The translations under genes were made by a program, and so were the position numbers. Shown one piece after another: positions 1 through 7,537 of a stretch of 16,503 nucleotides of DNA (positions are counted from its first letter, which is position 1; each line of letters opens with the position of its first letter). The notes under the pieces were generated by a model. That model was not told the origin of the DNA. It was given only the letters and a program-made list of their open reading frames with translations, and did not search any database. The DNA comes from Balneolaceae bacterium SMO_bin1. Its GTDB lineage: Bacteria > Bacteroidota > Rhodothermia > Balneolales > Balneolaceae. The stretch is taken from the NCBI GenBank assembly GCA_003123965.1, contig NNSL01000245.1:1-16503 (forward strand), in the 5' to 3' direction.

Positions 1-29
1 AACTCTTCAAGATGATCCAGGAACGACAT
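1..29 (-). CDS. tatC: TatC, N-terminal fragment cut by the window edge
   Basis: The first 29 bases read on the minus strand give MSFLDHLEE, the near-invariant N-terminus of TatC, the multi-spanning receptor subunit of the twin-arginine protein translocase in the inner membrane. Only nine codons are inside the window. The ATG lies at 29-27. The frame stays open upstream to a stop near 80, so a short N-terminal extension from a GTG at 50-48 is possible. Another frame gives a 16-codon ORF (81-31) ending just before the ATG. It is divergent from tatA, as expected for a split tat locus. Identification rests on the N-terminal signature and the neighbouring tatA. Confidence 0.82.
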
Positions 30-286
30 ATTATCCGTTCGGTTCGGCACTGGTTCGGCCTTGGGCGGAATTTTCTTTCATTAATTTGACGTTCTTCCAA
101 AATGCCTTTCTTTTAGTTCGAAAATTAATGATCCGAAAATGTGGTTTAAACTAATCCAATTTCATGAAAAAGCCGTATGGTATAATCAACGCAGACAAAT
201 GTACGGTTTTTCTGATAAACTCTTAATAAGTGGAAAAATTTCGTATTTTAAACCACAACAAATTAAACTAATCAATACTTACTCTT
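30..286. other. tatC/tatA divergent intergenic region
   Basis: This AT-rich stretch of about 257 bases must hold the promoters of both tat genes. I could not assign a convincing -33 TTTG/-7 TAnnTTTG pair or a sigma70-type pair, and no strong hairpin is visible. An open frame that starts near 139 and runs into tatA has no family features and is judged spurious. Confidence 0.4.
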
Positions 287-499
287 ATGGGTACATTCGG
301 CGCAACAGAGATTCTCATTTTCGTTGCTATCATCGTTTTATTCTTCGGTGCTAAAAAGATACCGGAACTTGCACGCGGTATCGGCGAAGGAATGAACGAG
401 TTTAAAAAAGCAACCAATAAAGAGCTCGATGACAATAATAAGAACGAAAAAAACAGCCAATCAGATTCAGTTGAAACAAAGAAATCGCAAACGGAATAA
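287..499 (+). CDS. tatA: Sec-independent translocase subunit TatA/TatE
   Basis: This is a 70-residue TatA-family protein, which oligomerises in the inner membrane to let folded proteins cross once TatC has bound their twin-arginine signal. The sequence shows the standard architecture: a short N-terminal membrane helix (about residues 6-20, ending in the FFGAKKIPELAR hinge), an amphipathic helix (about 24-43) and a charged, disordered tail rich in N, K, E and S. The length is normal for TatA. The ATG at 287 fits the helix exactly, although no Shine-Dalgarno precedes it, as is common in Bacteroidota. It is divergent from tatC and ends four bases before the convergent glyA stop. TatA and TatB are hard to separate by sequence; the short length favours TatA. 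Confidence 0.93.
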   Translation: MGTFGATEILIFVAIIVLFFGAKKIPELARGIGEGMNEFKKATNKELDDNNKNEKNSQSDSVETKKSQTE

Positions 500-503
500 C
501 TGA

Positions 504-1802
504 TCAGGCTGTCACAAAATCGTAGAGCGGGTATTGCTCACACAATTCTTTCACCTGCTCTTTAACCGACTTAATTGTTGATTGGTCATCGGGCTGCTGA
601 AGTACCGTATCAATCAGACTTGCCACTTTTTTAAACGCTTCTTCATCAAATCCCCGGGTAGTCATCGCCGGGGATCCAATTCGGATTCCAGAGGTGACGA
701 ACGGGCTTTCGTCATCAAAAGGAACCATATTTTTGTTGAGCGTAATGTTTGCTTGTTCCAGAGCCTGTTCGGCTTTTTTGCCGGTAAGCCCTTTGTTGCG
801 CAGGTCTACGAGAATAAGGTGATTGTCGGTACCGCCGCTAACAAGATTGTAATCCATCTTGTTGAACTCCTCTGCCATAATTTTGGCGTTGGCCTGCACG
901 TTGTGCTGGTAGTCTTCAAAATCTTTTTGGAGCGCTTCTTTAAAAGAAACTGCTTTTGCAGCAATAACGTGCATTAGAGGACCGCCCTGCGTACCGGGAA
1001 ATACAGCCGAATCAAGTACTTCACTCCAATTTTTTGTCCGCCCAGATTTACGCGCGGTAACGCCCAGGGTGTTTTCGCCGTCTTTGCCGAGCAGAATCAT
1101 GCCGCCACGTGGACCGCGCAACGTTTTGTGCGTAGTGGTAGTAACTACGTGGCAATAGGGTAGCGGGTCATTTAAAACGCCCGCTGCAATAAGGCCCGCC
1201 GTATGTGCCATATCCATCCACAGGTAGGCACCAACTTCGTCGGCGATAGAGCGAAATGCTTCATAATCCAGATCGCGGGGATAGGCCGAGGCACCGATTG
1301 AAATCAGCTTGGGCTGCACTTCTTTTGCCTTTTCGCGCACTTTATTCATATCAATACGGCCGGTTTCTCTATCAACGCCGTAAAACTCCGATTTATATAA
1401 AATACCCGAGAAGTTTACGGGTGACCCGTGCGTGAGATGCCCCCCATGAGAAAGATCGAGCCCCAGTAGTGTTTCACCGGGTTCCATAAAACTTAAGTAC
1501 ACGGCGGCATTTGCCTGTGCACCGGAATGCGGTTGTACATTAACCCACTCGGCGCCAAACAGTTTTTTGGCTCGTTCACGTGCTAATTCCTCTACTTTAT
1601 CAACCACTTCGCACCCGCCGTAATAACGCTTGCCGGGCAGGCCTTCGGCGTACTTATTGGTTAGGGTTGATCCCATCGCTTCCATAACAGCCCGTGAAGC
1701 AAAATTTTCGGATGCGATCAGTTCCAGGTTTTCGTTTTGGCGCATGCGCTCTTCATCGAGCAGGTCGAAAATTTGAGAATCTTTTTCCGATAATGATTTC
1801 AT
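504..1802 (-). CDS. glyA: Serine hydroxymethyltransferase
   Basis: This 432-residue PLP enzyme interconverts serine and glycine with tetrahydrofolate, supplying glycine and 5,10-methylene-THF for purine, thymidylate and methionine synthesis in the cytoplasm. The length matches bacterial GlyA (about 415-435). Visible landmarks are LIASENFAS (about 28-36), [13 protein letters not shown] (51-63), the HSGAQANAA segment (92-100), the DMAH cofactor-binding motif (197-200), and [14 protein letters not shown] with the Schiff-base lysine at K226. The ATG at 1802 gives the usual N-terminus. It lies 51 bases downstream of rpiB on the same strand, a pairing also seen near glyA in Firmicutes such as Bacillus, so co-transcription is likely. 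It converges on tatA with no obvious terminator in the 4-base gap. Confidence 0.98.
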   Translation of the reverse strand: MKSLSEKDSQIFDLLDEERMRQNENLELIASENFASRAVMEAMGSTLTNKYAEGLPGKRYYGGCEVVDKVEELARERAKKLFGAEWVNVQPHSGAQANAAVYLSFMEPGETLLGLDLSHGGHLTHGSPVNFSGILYKSEFYGVDRETGRIDMNKVREKAKEVQPKLISIGASAYPRDLDYEAFRSIADEVGAYLWMDMAHTAGLIAAGVLNDPLPYCHVVTTTTHKTLRGPRGGMILLGKDGENTLGVTARKSGRTKNWSEVLDSAVFPGTQGGPLMHVIAAKAVSFKEALQKDFEDYQHNVQANAKIMAEEFNKMDYNLVSGGTDNHLILVDLRNKGLTGKKAEQALEQANITLNKNMVPFDDESPFVTSGIRIGSPAMTTRGFDEEAFKKVASLIDTVLQQPDDQSTIKSVKEQVKELCEQYPLYDFVTA

Positions 1803-1853
1803 AGCTAGAAAGAATTTGTTCTGGCAATTTTGTGTTGATCTGCACGTAAAAAG

Positions 1854-2291
1854 TTACTGCGTGAGCGACGTGATTTTCTTAGCTCTGCGTTCGTGGCGTC
1901 CACCTTCAAATTCCGTTTCGAGCCAGGTGGTAACCACCTCTTTTAGTTCATCATCCTGCAGGCGCCGCCCCGGCAGGCAAAGAATATTAGCATCATTATG
2001 GCGGCGTGTCATTTCGGCTGAATGTTTATCATACACTAACGCCGCTCGCACGTTCGCATACTTGTTGGCTGTCATGCAAACGCCCTGGCCACTGCCGCAA
2101 ATAAGGATGCCGAGCTCATGCTCACCGCCGTCAATTTTTTCGGCAACCTGAACCGCAAATTCCGGATAATCTACAGATTCATCCGAGTGGGTCCCAAAAT
2201 CTACCGGCATATGCCCGAGCTTTTCCAGCAGGTTCTTTACTTTTTCTTTGGCTTCGAAACCAGCGTGATCACTGGCGATAGGAATAATCAT
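1854..2291 (-). CDS. rpiB: Ribose-5-phosphate isomerase B
   Basis: RpiB interconverts ribose 5-phosphate and ribulose 5-phosphate in the non-oxidative pentose phosphate pathway. From the ATG at 2291 the protein is 145 residues, the usual RpiB length, and begins MIIPIASDHAG. A TTG at 2309 would add six residues, but family proteins start at the beta strand just before SDHAG, so I prefer the ATG. Key motifs are SDHAGFE (D8, H9), DYPEF (41-45), CGSGQGVCMTANK with the catalytic cysteine C65, and HNDANILCLPGR (98-109). The C-terminus has a basic RHERRAKK tail. It is the first gene of a probable rpiB-glyA unit. No Shine-Dalgarno is evident. Confidence 0.95.
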   Translation of the reverse strand: MIIPIASDHAGFEAKEKVKNLLEKLGHMPVDFGTHSDESVDYPEFAVQVAEKIDGGEHELGILICGSGQGVCMTANKYANVRAALVYDKHSAEMTRRHNDANILCLPGRRLQDDELKEVVTTWLETEFEGGRHERRAKKITSLTQ

Positions 2292-2404
2292 AAGAGAAAG
2301 AAATTTCAATGGAATTGTTGTTGCCTCTAAAATAAGTGTTGTGAAGGATAATCACTAAGCCAATAGCTACATGCCGCAATGTTTTTGAAAGAAATTGCTA
2401 TAAA

Positions 2405-2438
2405 TAAAAAAGGGAGCCTCTTTTTCTAAAGGCTCCCT
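2405..2438 (-). terminator. Rho-independent terminator after the ferritin-like operon
   Basis: A 9-bp perfect stem (2411-2419 with 2430-2438, AGGGAGCCT/AGGCTCCCT) with a 10-base loop is followed on the minus strand by a run of U residues (2410-2406). It lies 19 bases past the stop of the second ferritin-like gene and should end that transcript before rpiB. On the plus strand there is no T tract after the stem, so it is read as minus-strand only. Confidence 0.88.
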
Positions 2439-2456
2439 GATAATAGTTAGAAGTGT

Positions 2457-2781
2457 TTACTGCTGGATAAAGAGGCCGGCTATGGTGTTAACCTCATCCA
2501 TAGTGAGAGGTTCATCCCACGCCTCGGCGATATTTTGCGCGCTAACATCGCCATCACCGCTTAAGGTACCGTCGACAGGAATAACCTGTGTTCGGTTTGT
2601 TTCACCCTCATACACGGCTTGCGCAGCGGGTGGAACTTGCTGGGCCGAAGGTTGTCCGCTAATCCAGCCAGTAAGGCCGCGAAGTTCTCGAACCCGCGAT
2701 GCGTGGCGTGCTTCAACGGAGTGAATTTGCAGTGCACGTGTCAGCACCAGGTTATTGCCTTGTACAGCTGCGGCTTGCCCC
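2457..2781 (-). CDS. Ferritin-like protein, C-terminal part after the frameshift
   Basis: This frame continues the bundle with KGQAAAVQGNNLVLTRALQIHSVEARHASRVREL, written here in outline: the EARH motif is the last predicted metal-binding helix and aligns with the same motif in the upstream paralogue. It is followed by a variable tail and a final segment (MDEVNTIAGLFIQQ) that resembles the paralogue's ADVLSAAGGFIEN ending. An ATG at 2810 could start it, but it would then encode only a quarter of the domain and no signal peptide, so independent function is unlikely. Confidence 0.8.
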
Positions 2782-3282
2782 TTTATAAGCACGTACGCCG
2801 GTGTCTTCAAAGGCCTGTGATAAGGTTAGGAAGGTGGCGTAATCTTCGAATGGGGCAAAATTTCCGCCGGCTGTAAAATCAAAATCAGGCTTTTCAACCG
2901 GTGTGCCGCCCAATACATTGCTGATGACGTCCGTCAGAAAGTTCACATGGTCTTGCTCGTGGTCAGCAATGGTAGAATAAATAGCAGACGGATCACCGCT
3001 TGGAATGAGCCCGGTGGTATTTACGCCCGTTTGGTAGTACTCATTTTCGAGATATTCGAGGGTTAATGCGAAGTTTAGCACGTTAACAAGATCTTCGGTT
3101 GATTGAGCTTGTGCTTCATTGCTAAAAGCTGCAAATGCTCCCAGCGGAAGTGCTGAAAGTGCCAGCTTTTTGCTGAAGTTGCTCATTTTACCGATTGCTT
3201 GTTTGCGGCTCAGAAAACGTTCTTGGTCTTCGCCTTCGAGATTTTCTGTATCCAGTTCTTTAATAAGATCTAAAAAATTCAT
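2752..3282 (-). CDS. Ferritin-like protein, N-terminal part before the frameshift
   Basis: This 176-codon frame holds the export signal and the first half of the ferritin-like bundle. An unusually long polar n-region (about 39 residues) contains SRKQAI (S25-R26-K27), a twin-arginine-like RK motif. It is followed by a hydrophobic stretch (about 40-53) and an AQA|Q type signal peptidase I site near residue 59. Helix 1 carries LEYLENEYY and helix 2 DHEQDHVNF, candidate metal ligands; helix 3 begins AFEDTGVRAY. The last eight residues, after AYKG, are out-of-frame translation past the G run and are not expected in the real protein. Confidence 0.85.
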   Translation of the reverse strand: MNFLDLIKELDTENLEGEDQERFLSRKQAIGKMSNFSKKLALSALPLGAFAAFSNEAQAQSTEDLVNVLNFALTLEYLENEYYQTGVNTTGLIPSGDPSAIYSTIADHEQDHVNFLTDVISNVLGGTPVEKPDFDFTAGGNFAPFEDYATFLTLSQAFEDTGVRAYKGASRSCTRQ

Positions 3283-3319
3283 AATAGATATCTTTGAGTT
3301 AAATTAATTGATTGAATGC

Positions 3320-4087
3320 TTATAGATACACGTCATCGGGTTGTGGCAGACCGCTGGCATCAATCTCATTTTCAATAAAACCACCAGCAGCACTCAGCAC
3401 ATCAGCGGGACTTAAGGCCGCATCTAAAGCTGTATCACCCGTTATTGTACCATAAAAGGAATCGGACTGCAGGAGATTACGGATTGATGAAGCATGACGT
3501 GCTTCTACAGATACAATCTTTCCGGCTTGCAGCAGGTAGCCAGGTCCGTTGCCATCGGTAGATATTAGATGACCGGCACCATTATAGGCTGAAACCCCGG
3601 TATCTTCTAAAACCTGCGCAGTTTGCAGCACCGAGGTTCGGTCACTAAAGTCAATGCTGTCGAAATTGGGTGTTAATCCCGGAATGCGGGCATCGGCACC
3701 GGCGCGCGCTTCAATAACAGCGCTAAACCAGTCGCGGTGCGCAATTTCATGGTCGCGGATATCACCAAGAATATTCACCTCGGCGTCCGTCATACCGGAG
3801 TAGCGATTATCCAATACCTGAATGTAGAAGGCGGCTTCTAGCTGTTCCAGTGCAAAGGCATAGTTTAAAATACCTACATCGCCGGTTCCAAGATTTACGG
3901 CATCCGGCATGGGGTCAGGATCAGGACCAACGGGTCCATCGTCAGCATCGCATCCCACCAACCCCAGTGTAGCGGCGGAGAGAGCAGATGCACCGGCGTA
4001 CTTCAGAAATTTTTTCCGTGAAAACGAAGAGCCGTTTCCTTGCGGCGCCGATTCGGCAGAATTGTTTTCTTTTTTATAGTCACTCAT
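3320..4087 (-). CDS. Exported ferritin-like domain lipoprotein, probable Tat substrate
   Basis: This intact 255-residue paralogue of the downstream gene starts with a long polar region, then SRKKFLKYAG (23-32), a twin-arginine-like signal with RK in place of RR. A hydrophobic stretch follows, then a lipobox LVGC with the lipidated cysteine at C46. The mature part begins with an acidic, proline-rich linker (D, P, G; about 47-64), then a Ferritin_2-type bundle: ALEQLEAAFY, DHEIAHRDWF, QVLEDTGVSAY and SVEARHASSIRN. Family members include plant desiccation-related PCC13-62-like proteins; the reaction is not established. It is the first gene of a two-gene unit (37-base gap). The Tat assignment is an inference from the motif and the nearby tat genes; the lipobox is seen directly. 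Confidence 0.9.
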   Translation of the reverse strand: MSDYKKENNSAESAPQGNGSSFSRKKFLKYAGASALSAATLGLVGCDADDGPVGPDPDPMPDAVNLGTGDVGILNYAFALEQLEAAFYIQVLDNRYSGMTDAEVNILGDIRDHEIAHRDWFSAVIEARAGADARIPGLTPNFDSIDFSDRTSVLQTAQVLEDTGVSAYNGAGHLISTDGNGPGYLLQAGKIVSVEARHASSIRNLLQSDSFYGTITGDTALDAALSPADVLSAAGGFIENEIDASGLPQPDDVYL

Positions 4088-4396
4088 AATATCTAGCTTT
4101 AATTTAGATTTTATTCAACAGTTTGGTCACTTTCCTTCATCTATCTGTTGATATGTACGGCTAAAAACCTAAATCGGATTTATTAACTTCATATTTATTG
4201 AATACTTAAGTGATACTGCTGGGAAAGCCTCTTTTAGACGATCTGAAAGGGTTTTGAGATTGGGAGAAAAAAAATACCTGCTTGCTGCGCCCCGCAAGCT
4301 GTACGATTTTAAGGTGATGGAACGAGTTTTTGATGCGGAAACTGTTCTTATCTTATCGATTATCTGGGTATATTCACGCCCTTCGATTTATAATTC
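4088..4396. other. Divergent intergenic region between the ferritin-like operon and the lysine fusion gene
   Basis: These 309 bases should carry the promoters for both directions, but I could not place convincing promoter boxes. A GCTTGC/GCAAGC hairpin (about 4280-4299, 8-base loop) has no T tract after it. A plus-strand reading frame is open from 4173 to a TGA at 4398-4400. It has only TTG or GTG starts before an internal ATG and reads LGEKKYLLAAPRKLYDFK in its middle. It overlaps the TTG alternative start of the following gene. I do not recognise it as a protein. Confidence 0.4.
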
Positions 4397-4411
4397 TTGA
4401 ATATACTCGTA

Positions 4412-7012
4412 ATGCCTAAAAACAGACCATGGCTGGTACTCAAATTTGGAGGTACCAGTGTTTCATCTAAACAGAATTGGGAACAAATTGCTGACGTAAT
4501 CAATGCTAAGAAGCAGGAGGGGTACGCTATCTGTATTGTGCATTCCGCGCTAAAAGGGGTATCAAACCTGCTTCAGCAGCTGATTCACGAAACAAAAGCC
4601 GAGCAAGCCGGGCCTATTGTCGAACAAATTAAAGAGCAACATTTAGCTCTGGCGCGGGATCTTGATTTGAACGGTCATGAATTACTCGCTGATTACTTTA
4701 ATGAACTCGAAAACATCAGTAATGGTATTGTGCTGATTGGTGACGTTGGGCCGCGGGTTGAAGCGCGATTGCTGGCGCTCGGCGAATTAATGGCGACCAC
4801 ACTGGGAAGTGCCTATTTGAATAAACAGGGATGCCAAACGCAGTGGAAAGACGCGCGTAAATTACTTAAAAGTGTACCGCAGAAAAATGCTTCGCAAGAG
4901 CGACTTATCTTATCGGCTACCTGTGATGTAGAGCAAGATCGAAGCTTGCGGAAAACACTTGCTGAATCCGGCGAAGTTATTTTAACGCAGGGATTTATTG
5001 CCAGCGATGATGAAGACAAAACGGTGCTGCTCGGCCGGGGCGGTTCCGATGTATCGGCAGCATATTTTGCGGCTAAATTAAGTGCCGAACGCCTGGAAAT
5101 TTGGACAGATGTGCCCGGCCTTTTTTCAGCGAACCCAAACCTCATTCCATCGGCGCGGCTGCTGAAGCATCTCAGTTATGAAGAGGCTCAGGAAATTGCT
5201 ACAAATGGTGCCAAAGTATTGCACCCGCGATGCATTTATCCGGCCCGGCGGCACAATATACCCATTCATGTGCGCTGTACGCACCGACCTGAGCTGGAGG
5301 GCACTATTATAACAGATAAAGTTTCTGACGACGAAGGGGCCGTAAAAACGGTAGCTGTTCGCCAAAATATAACTTTAGTAAGCATGGAATCGCTGGGCAT
5401 GTGGCAGCAGGTGGGCTTTCTGGCTGATGCGTTCGATGTATTCAAGCAATATGGGCTTTCAATTGATCTTATATCCACTTCCGAATCAAACATTACTGTA
5501 TCACTCGACCAAAGCCTAAATACGCATTTCAATCAAGTCCGCGATGATTTCACGGAGGAACTCAGCGAATATTGCAATGTTGAAGTTATCGACTCTGTAT
5601 CGGCCGTAAGCCTGCTTGGGCGTCATATTCGCACTATTTTGCACCGCCTGGGTGATGCATTCGAAGTATTTCGGGAGCACCAGATTTACCTTGTAAGTCA
5701 GGCGGCCAATGATCTGAACTTCACCTTTGTGGTGGCTGCTGACCAAGCCGACCGTTTGCTGCGTCAATTGCACGAACAGGTGATTACCAAAACACAGACC
5801 AGCTTTGCATTCGGACGCTCGTGGTCGGAACTAATGGAAGAACAAGACCAGCGCGAAACGTCCATCACCCCATGGTGGAATACACAGCGCGAAGAACTGC
5901 TGGCGTTGGCCAAAAAAGAGGGATCAGTCTACGTTTATAGCACCAATGAAATACAAGCTAATATTGGTAAAATTAAGCAGCTAAAGTCCATTGATCGCTA
6001 TTTTTACGCCATGAAAGCCAATGCAAATGAGCAAGTACTGCAAGAGTTTTATAATTCGGAGATGGGTTTTGAATGCGTTTCAATTGGTGAAGTAGAGCGG
6101 GTATTGAACCTGTTTCCCGATATTGAACGCAGCCGGATTTTGTTTACGCCTAACTTTGCCCCACGAAGCGAGTACGAAAAAGGTTTTGAGTATGGGGTAC
6201 ATGTAACGCTGGATAATATTTATCCGTTGCGGCAATGGCCCGACCTATTCGCCGAGCGTGCGTTTTTCCTCCGCATTGATCCCGGCCAGGGGCAGGGGCA
6301 TCACAAGCACGTAAAAACGGGCGGCATTCATTCCAAGTTTGGCATCCCGCAGTTTGAAATTGAGGAGGTTAAACGCATTGTTGATGAGATCGGCGCCACC
6401 GTTAAAGGGTTGCATGCGCATACGGGGAGCGGCATCAAAGATGAGAGCCTTTGGAAAGAAACCGCAATTATTTTGCACGAAGTGGCCGAAAAGCTGGGCG
6501 GTGTTGAAGTGCTTGATCTTGGCGGCGGTTTTGGTATTCAGGAAAATGAAACCCAAGACCAGCTTGACCTGCCCCGTGTTGATGAGCTGCTGCAGGAATT
6601 CAAAAAGGCGTACCCGGAGTATGAACTTTGGATTGAACCCGGCCGCTTTTTAACGGCCACAGCCGGCGTGCTTCTCACGCCCATCACCCAGCTGAAAGGC
6701 AAGGGTACTGTGCGGTATGTAGGTGTGGAAACCGGTATGAATTCGCTGATTCGTCCGGCGTTATATGGTGCCAGCCACACCATTGCAAATCTGAGTAAGC
6801 TGGATCAGCCCGCCAGCCAGAATGTGAATATTGTTGGACCCATTTGCGAATCGGGAGACAAGCTGGGAATTGACCGTCGCTTCCCCGAGTCAGAAGAGGG
6901 CGATATTATCTGTATCGCCAATACCGGGGCGTACGGACATGTTATGAGCTCGAACTACAACATGCGTGCACCCGCCCGGGAAATAGTACTTGAAGACAAT
7001 AAACAGGTCTGA
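4412..7012 (+). CDS. lysAC: Bifunctional aspartate kinase/diaminopimelate decarboxylase
   Basis: This fused enzyme carries the first (aspartate to aspartyl phosphate) and last (meso-diaminopimelate to lysine) steps of the lysine pathway, which also feeds peptidoglycan, threonine and methionine. Numbering is from the ATG at 4412 (866 residues); an in-frame TTG at 4397 would add five. The kinase half has KFGGTS (11-16), LLGRGGSDVSA and DVPGLFSANP, then an ACT-type regulatory region (about 315-470) containing VSMES and the NDLNFTFVV segment. The decarboxylase half has YAMKAN with the PLP lysine K535, HTGSG (H670), EPGR (E742), the catalytic cysteine in CESGD (C812) and a GAYG end. Similar fusions are annotated in Xanthomonadaceae and some Bacteroidota. 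The retained ACT region suggests feedback control. The symbol is descriptive. Confidence 0.95.
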   Translation: MPKNRPWLVLKFGGTSVSSKQNWEQIADVINAKKQEGYAICIVHSALKGVSNLLQQLIHETKAEQAGPIVEQIKEQHLALARDLDLNGHELLADYFNELENISNGIVLIGDVGPRVEARLLALGELMATTLGSAYLNKQGCQTQWKDARKLLKSVPQKNASQERLILSATCDVEQDRSLRKTLAESGEVILTQGFIASDDEDKTVLLGRGGSDVSAAYFAAKLSAERLEIWTDVPGLFSANPNLIPSARLLKHLSYEEAQEIATNGAKVLHPRCIYPARRHNIPIHVRCTHRPELEGTIITDKVSDDEGAVKTVAVRQNITLVSMESLGMWQQVGFLADAFDVFKQYGLSIDLISTSESNITVSLDQSLNTHFNQVRDDFTEELSEYCNVEVIDSVSAVSLLGRHIRTILHRLGDAFEVFREHQIYLVSQAANDLNFTFVVAADQADRLLRQLHEQVITKTQTSFAFGRSWSELMEEQDQRETSITPWWNTQREELLALAKKEGSVYVYSTNEIQANIGKIKQLKSIDRYFYAMKANANEQVLQEFYNSEMGFECVSIGEVERVLNLFPDIERSRILFTPNFAPRSEYEKGFEYGVHVTLDNIYPLRQWPDLFAERAFFLRIDPGQGQGHHKHVKTGGIHSKFGIPQFEIEEVKRIVDEIGATVKGLHAHTGSGIKDESLWKETAIILHEVAEKLGGVEVLDLGGGFGIQENETQDQLDLPRVDELLQEFKKAYPEYELWIEPGRFLTATAGVLLTPITQLKGKGTVRYVGVETGMNSLIRPALYGASHTIANLSKLDQPASQNVNIVGPICESGDKLGIDRRFPESEEGDIICIANTGAYGHVMSSNYNMRAPAREIVLEDNKQV

Positions 7013-7071
7013 TAAACCGTTAATAAATTGCTATATTGGTTGAACGGAACAACAACGTTCTTTCACATTTT

Positions 7072-7435
7072 GGGGGTGTAATGGATTCGACGGAGTGAGT
7101 AGAATCGCAGGCTGCATGCCGAGTTCGAGCGATGTGTCTCGTCAAAACCATCATGCAGATATGTAATTGACAACAATTACTCTTACCGCTTAGCTGCGTA
7201 ACGCAGCTTTGCCGTTGCCTCGGCTTCTTGCCTGTCAGTGCCGTTGCAACGTCGACTATGATAGGATAGCGTAGCATGCTGCCGTCTGTCAGGTGCTGCG
7301 TAAACTCTAAACAGAATAGCCTGGAGTTGTTTGTTACCGAGCGTCGCTTCAGGTGAATCTCAATTCGGTAACTAAGCATGTAGATGCTTGAACGATATAC
7401 CACTTCGGACCGGGGTTCGATTCCCCGCACCTCCA
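7072..7435 (+). ncRNA. ssrA: Transfer-messenger RNA (tmRNA)
   Basis: tmRNA rescues ribosomes stalled on broken mRNA and adds a degradation tag. The 5' end (GGGGGUG, 7072-7078) pairs with CACCUCC (7428-7434) as a 7-bp acceptor stem with one G-U. TGGATTCGACGG and the later GCATGCCGAG element match conserved tmRNA signatures. The T arm is intact (CGGGG-TTCGATT-CCCCG, 7411-7427). A35-type discriminator is present at 7435, but the next bases are CTA, so CCA is not encoded and must be added. The tag frame reads DNNYSYRLAA then TAA (7169-7201), with one or two possible upstream residues. The stop codon lies in the loop of a 6-bp hairpin (GCTGCG/CGCAGC). The remainder should form the usual pseudoknots, which I did not fold in detail. 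Confidence 0.96.
7169..7201 (+). other. tmRNA tag reading frame
   Basis: GAC at 7169 through TAA at 7199-7201 encodes DNNYSYRLAA. The C-terminal LAA, recognised by ClpXP-type proteases in other bacteria, is kept, but the residue before it is Arg instead of the common Ala (ALAA). The exact resume codon is uncertain: ATT at 7166 or GAC at 7169 are both possible, because the upstream bases (ATATGTAATT) do not match the E. coli arrangement closely. Confidence 0.75.
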
Positions 7436-7448
7436 CTATTTGATTTAT

Positions 7449-7484
7449 AATCCCCTTGTACCAAGCGTACGAGGGGATTTTTTT
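7449..7484 (+). terminator. Rho-independent terminator of ssrA
   Basis: A 13-bp stem (7449-7461 with 7467-7479, one T-G wobble; AATCCCCTTGTAC/GTACGAGGGGATT) has a 5-base loop and is followed by a T tract (7478-7484). It begins 13 bases after the tmRNA discriminator. On the minus strand no U tract follows, so it does not obviously terminate the converging thioesterase gene. Confidence 0.93.
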
Positions 7485-7537
7485 ATTAATTTAGTAAAGG
7501 TTGCAGTGATTTGAGTGACCTATCGGGTGACCATTTG

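Larger units (their letters stand above)
2457..3282 (-). pseudogene. Exported ferritin-like domain protein, one-base frameshift
   Basis: Read as one gene, this is a 274-residue exported ferritin-like protein (the Ferritin_2 / desiccation-related PCC13-62 type), paralogous to its upstream neighbour. It is split by one extra G in a GGGG run (minus strand; 2778-2781). In the given frame it runs AFEDTGVRAYKG then ASRSCTRQ and stops. Removing one G gives AYKGQAAAV and continues to SVEARHASRVREL, matching the neighbour's LEDTGVSAYNG...VSVEARHAS. The corrected length (825 bases) is a multiple of three. Biochemical function is unknown; the four-helix fold with E and EARH residues suggests a di-metal site. 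Sequencing error or a recent mutation are both possible; I favour error because both halves are well preserved. Confidence 0.85.

Noticed and set aside
139..354. 71-residue plus-strand reading frame before tatA
   Set aside because: It overlaps the certain tatA start in another frame and has no recognisable domain or composition of a real protein.
1816..2330. Plus-strand reading frames across rpiB
   Set aside because: They are antisense shadows of rpiB, whose catalytic motifs are intact on the minus strand.
2752..2810. Programmed frameshift in the ferritin-like gene
   Set aside because: No stimulatory structure or conserved slippery context was evident, and four similar run-associated indels occur in unrelated genes, which argues for error.
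4201..4396. Lysine riboswitch before the lysine-synthesis fusion
   Set aside because: The multi-helix junction and conserved core of lysine riboswitches are not visible; only one short hairpin is present.
7020..7436. 138-residue minus-strand reading frame
   Set aside because: It lies antisense to the tmRNA, whose stem, T arm and conserved 5' sequence explain the whole stretch; it has no family features.
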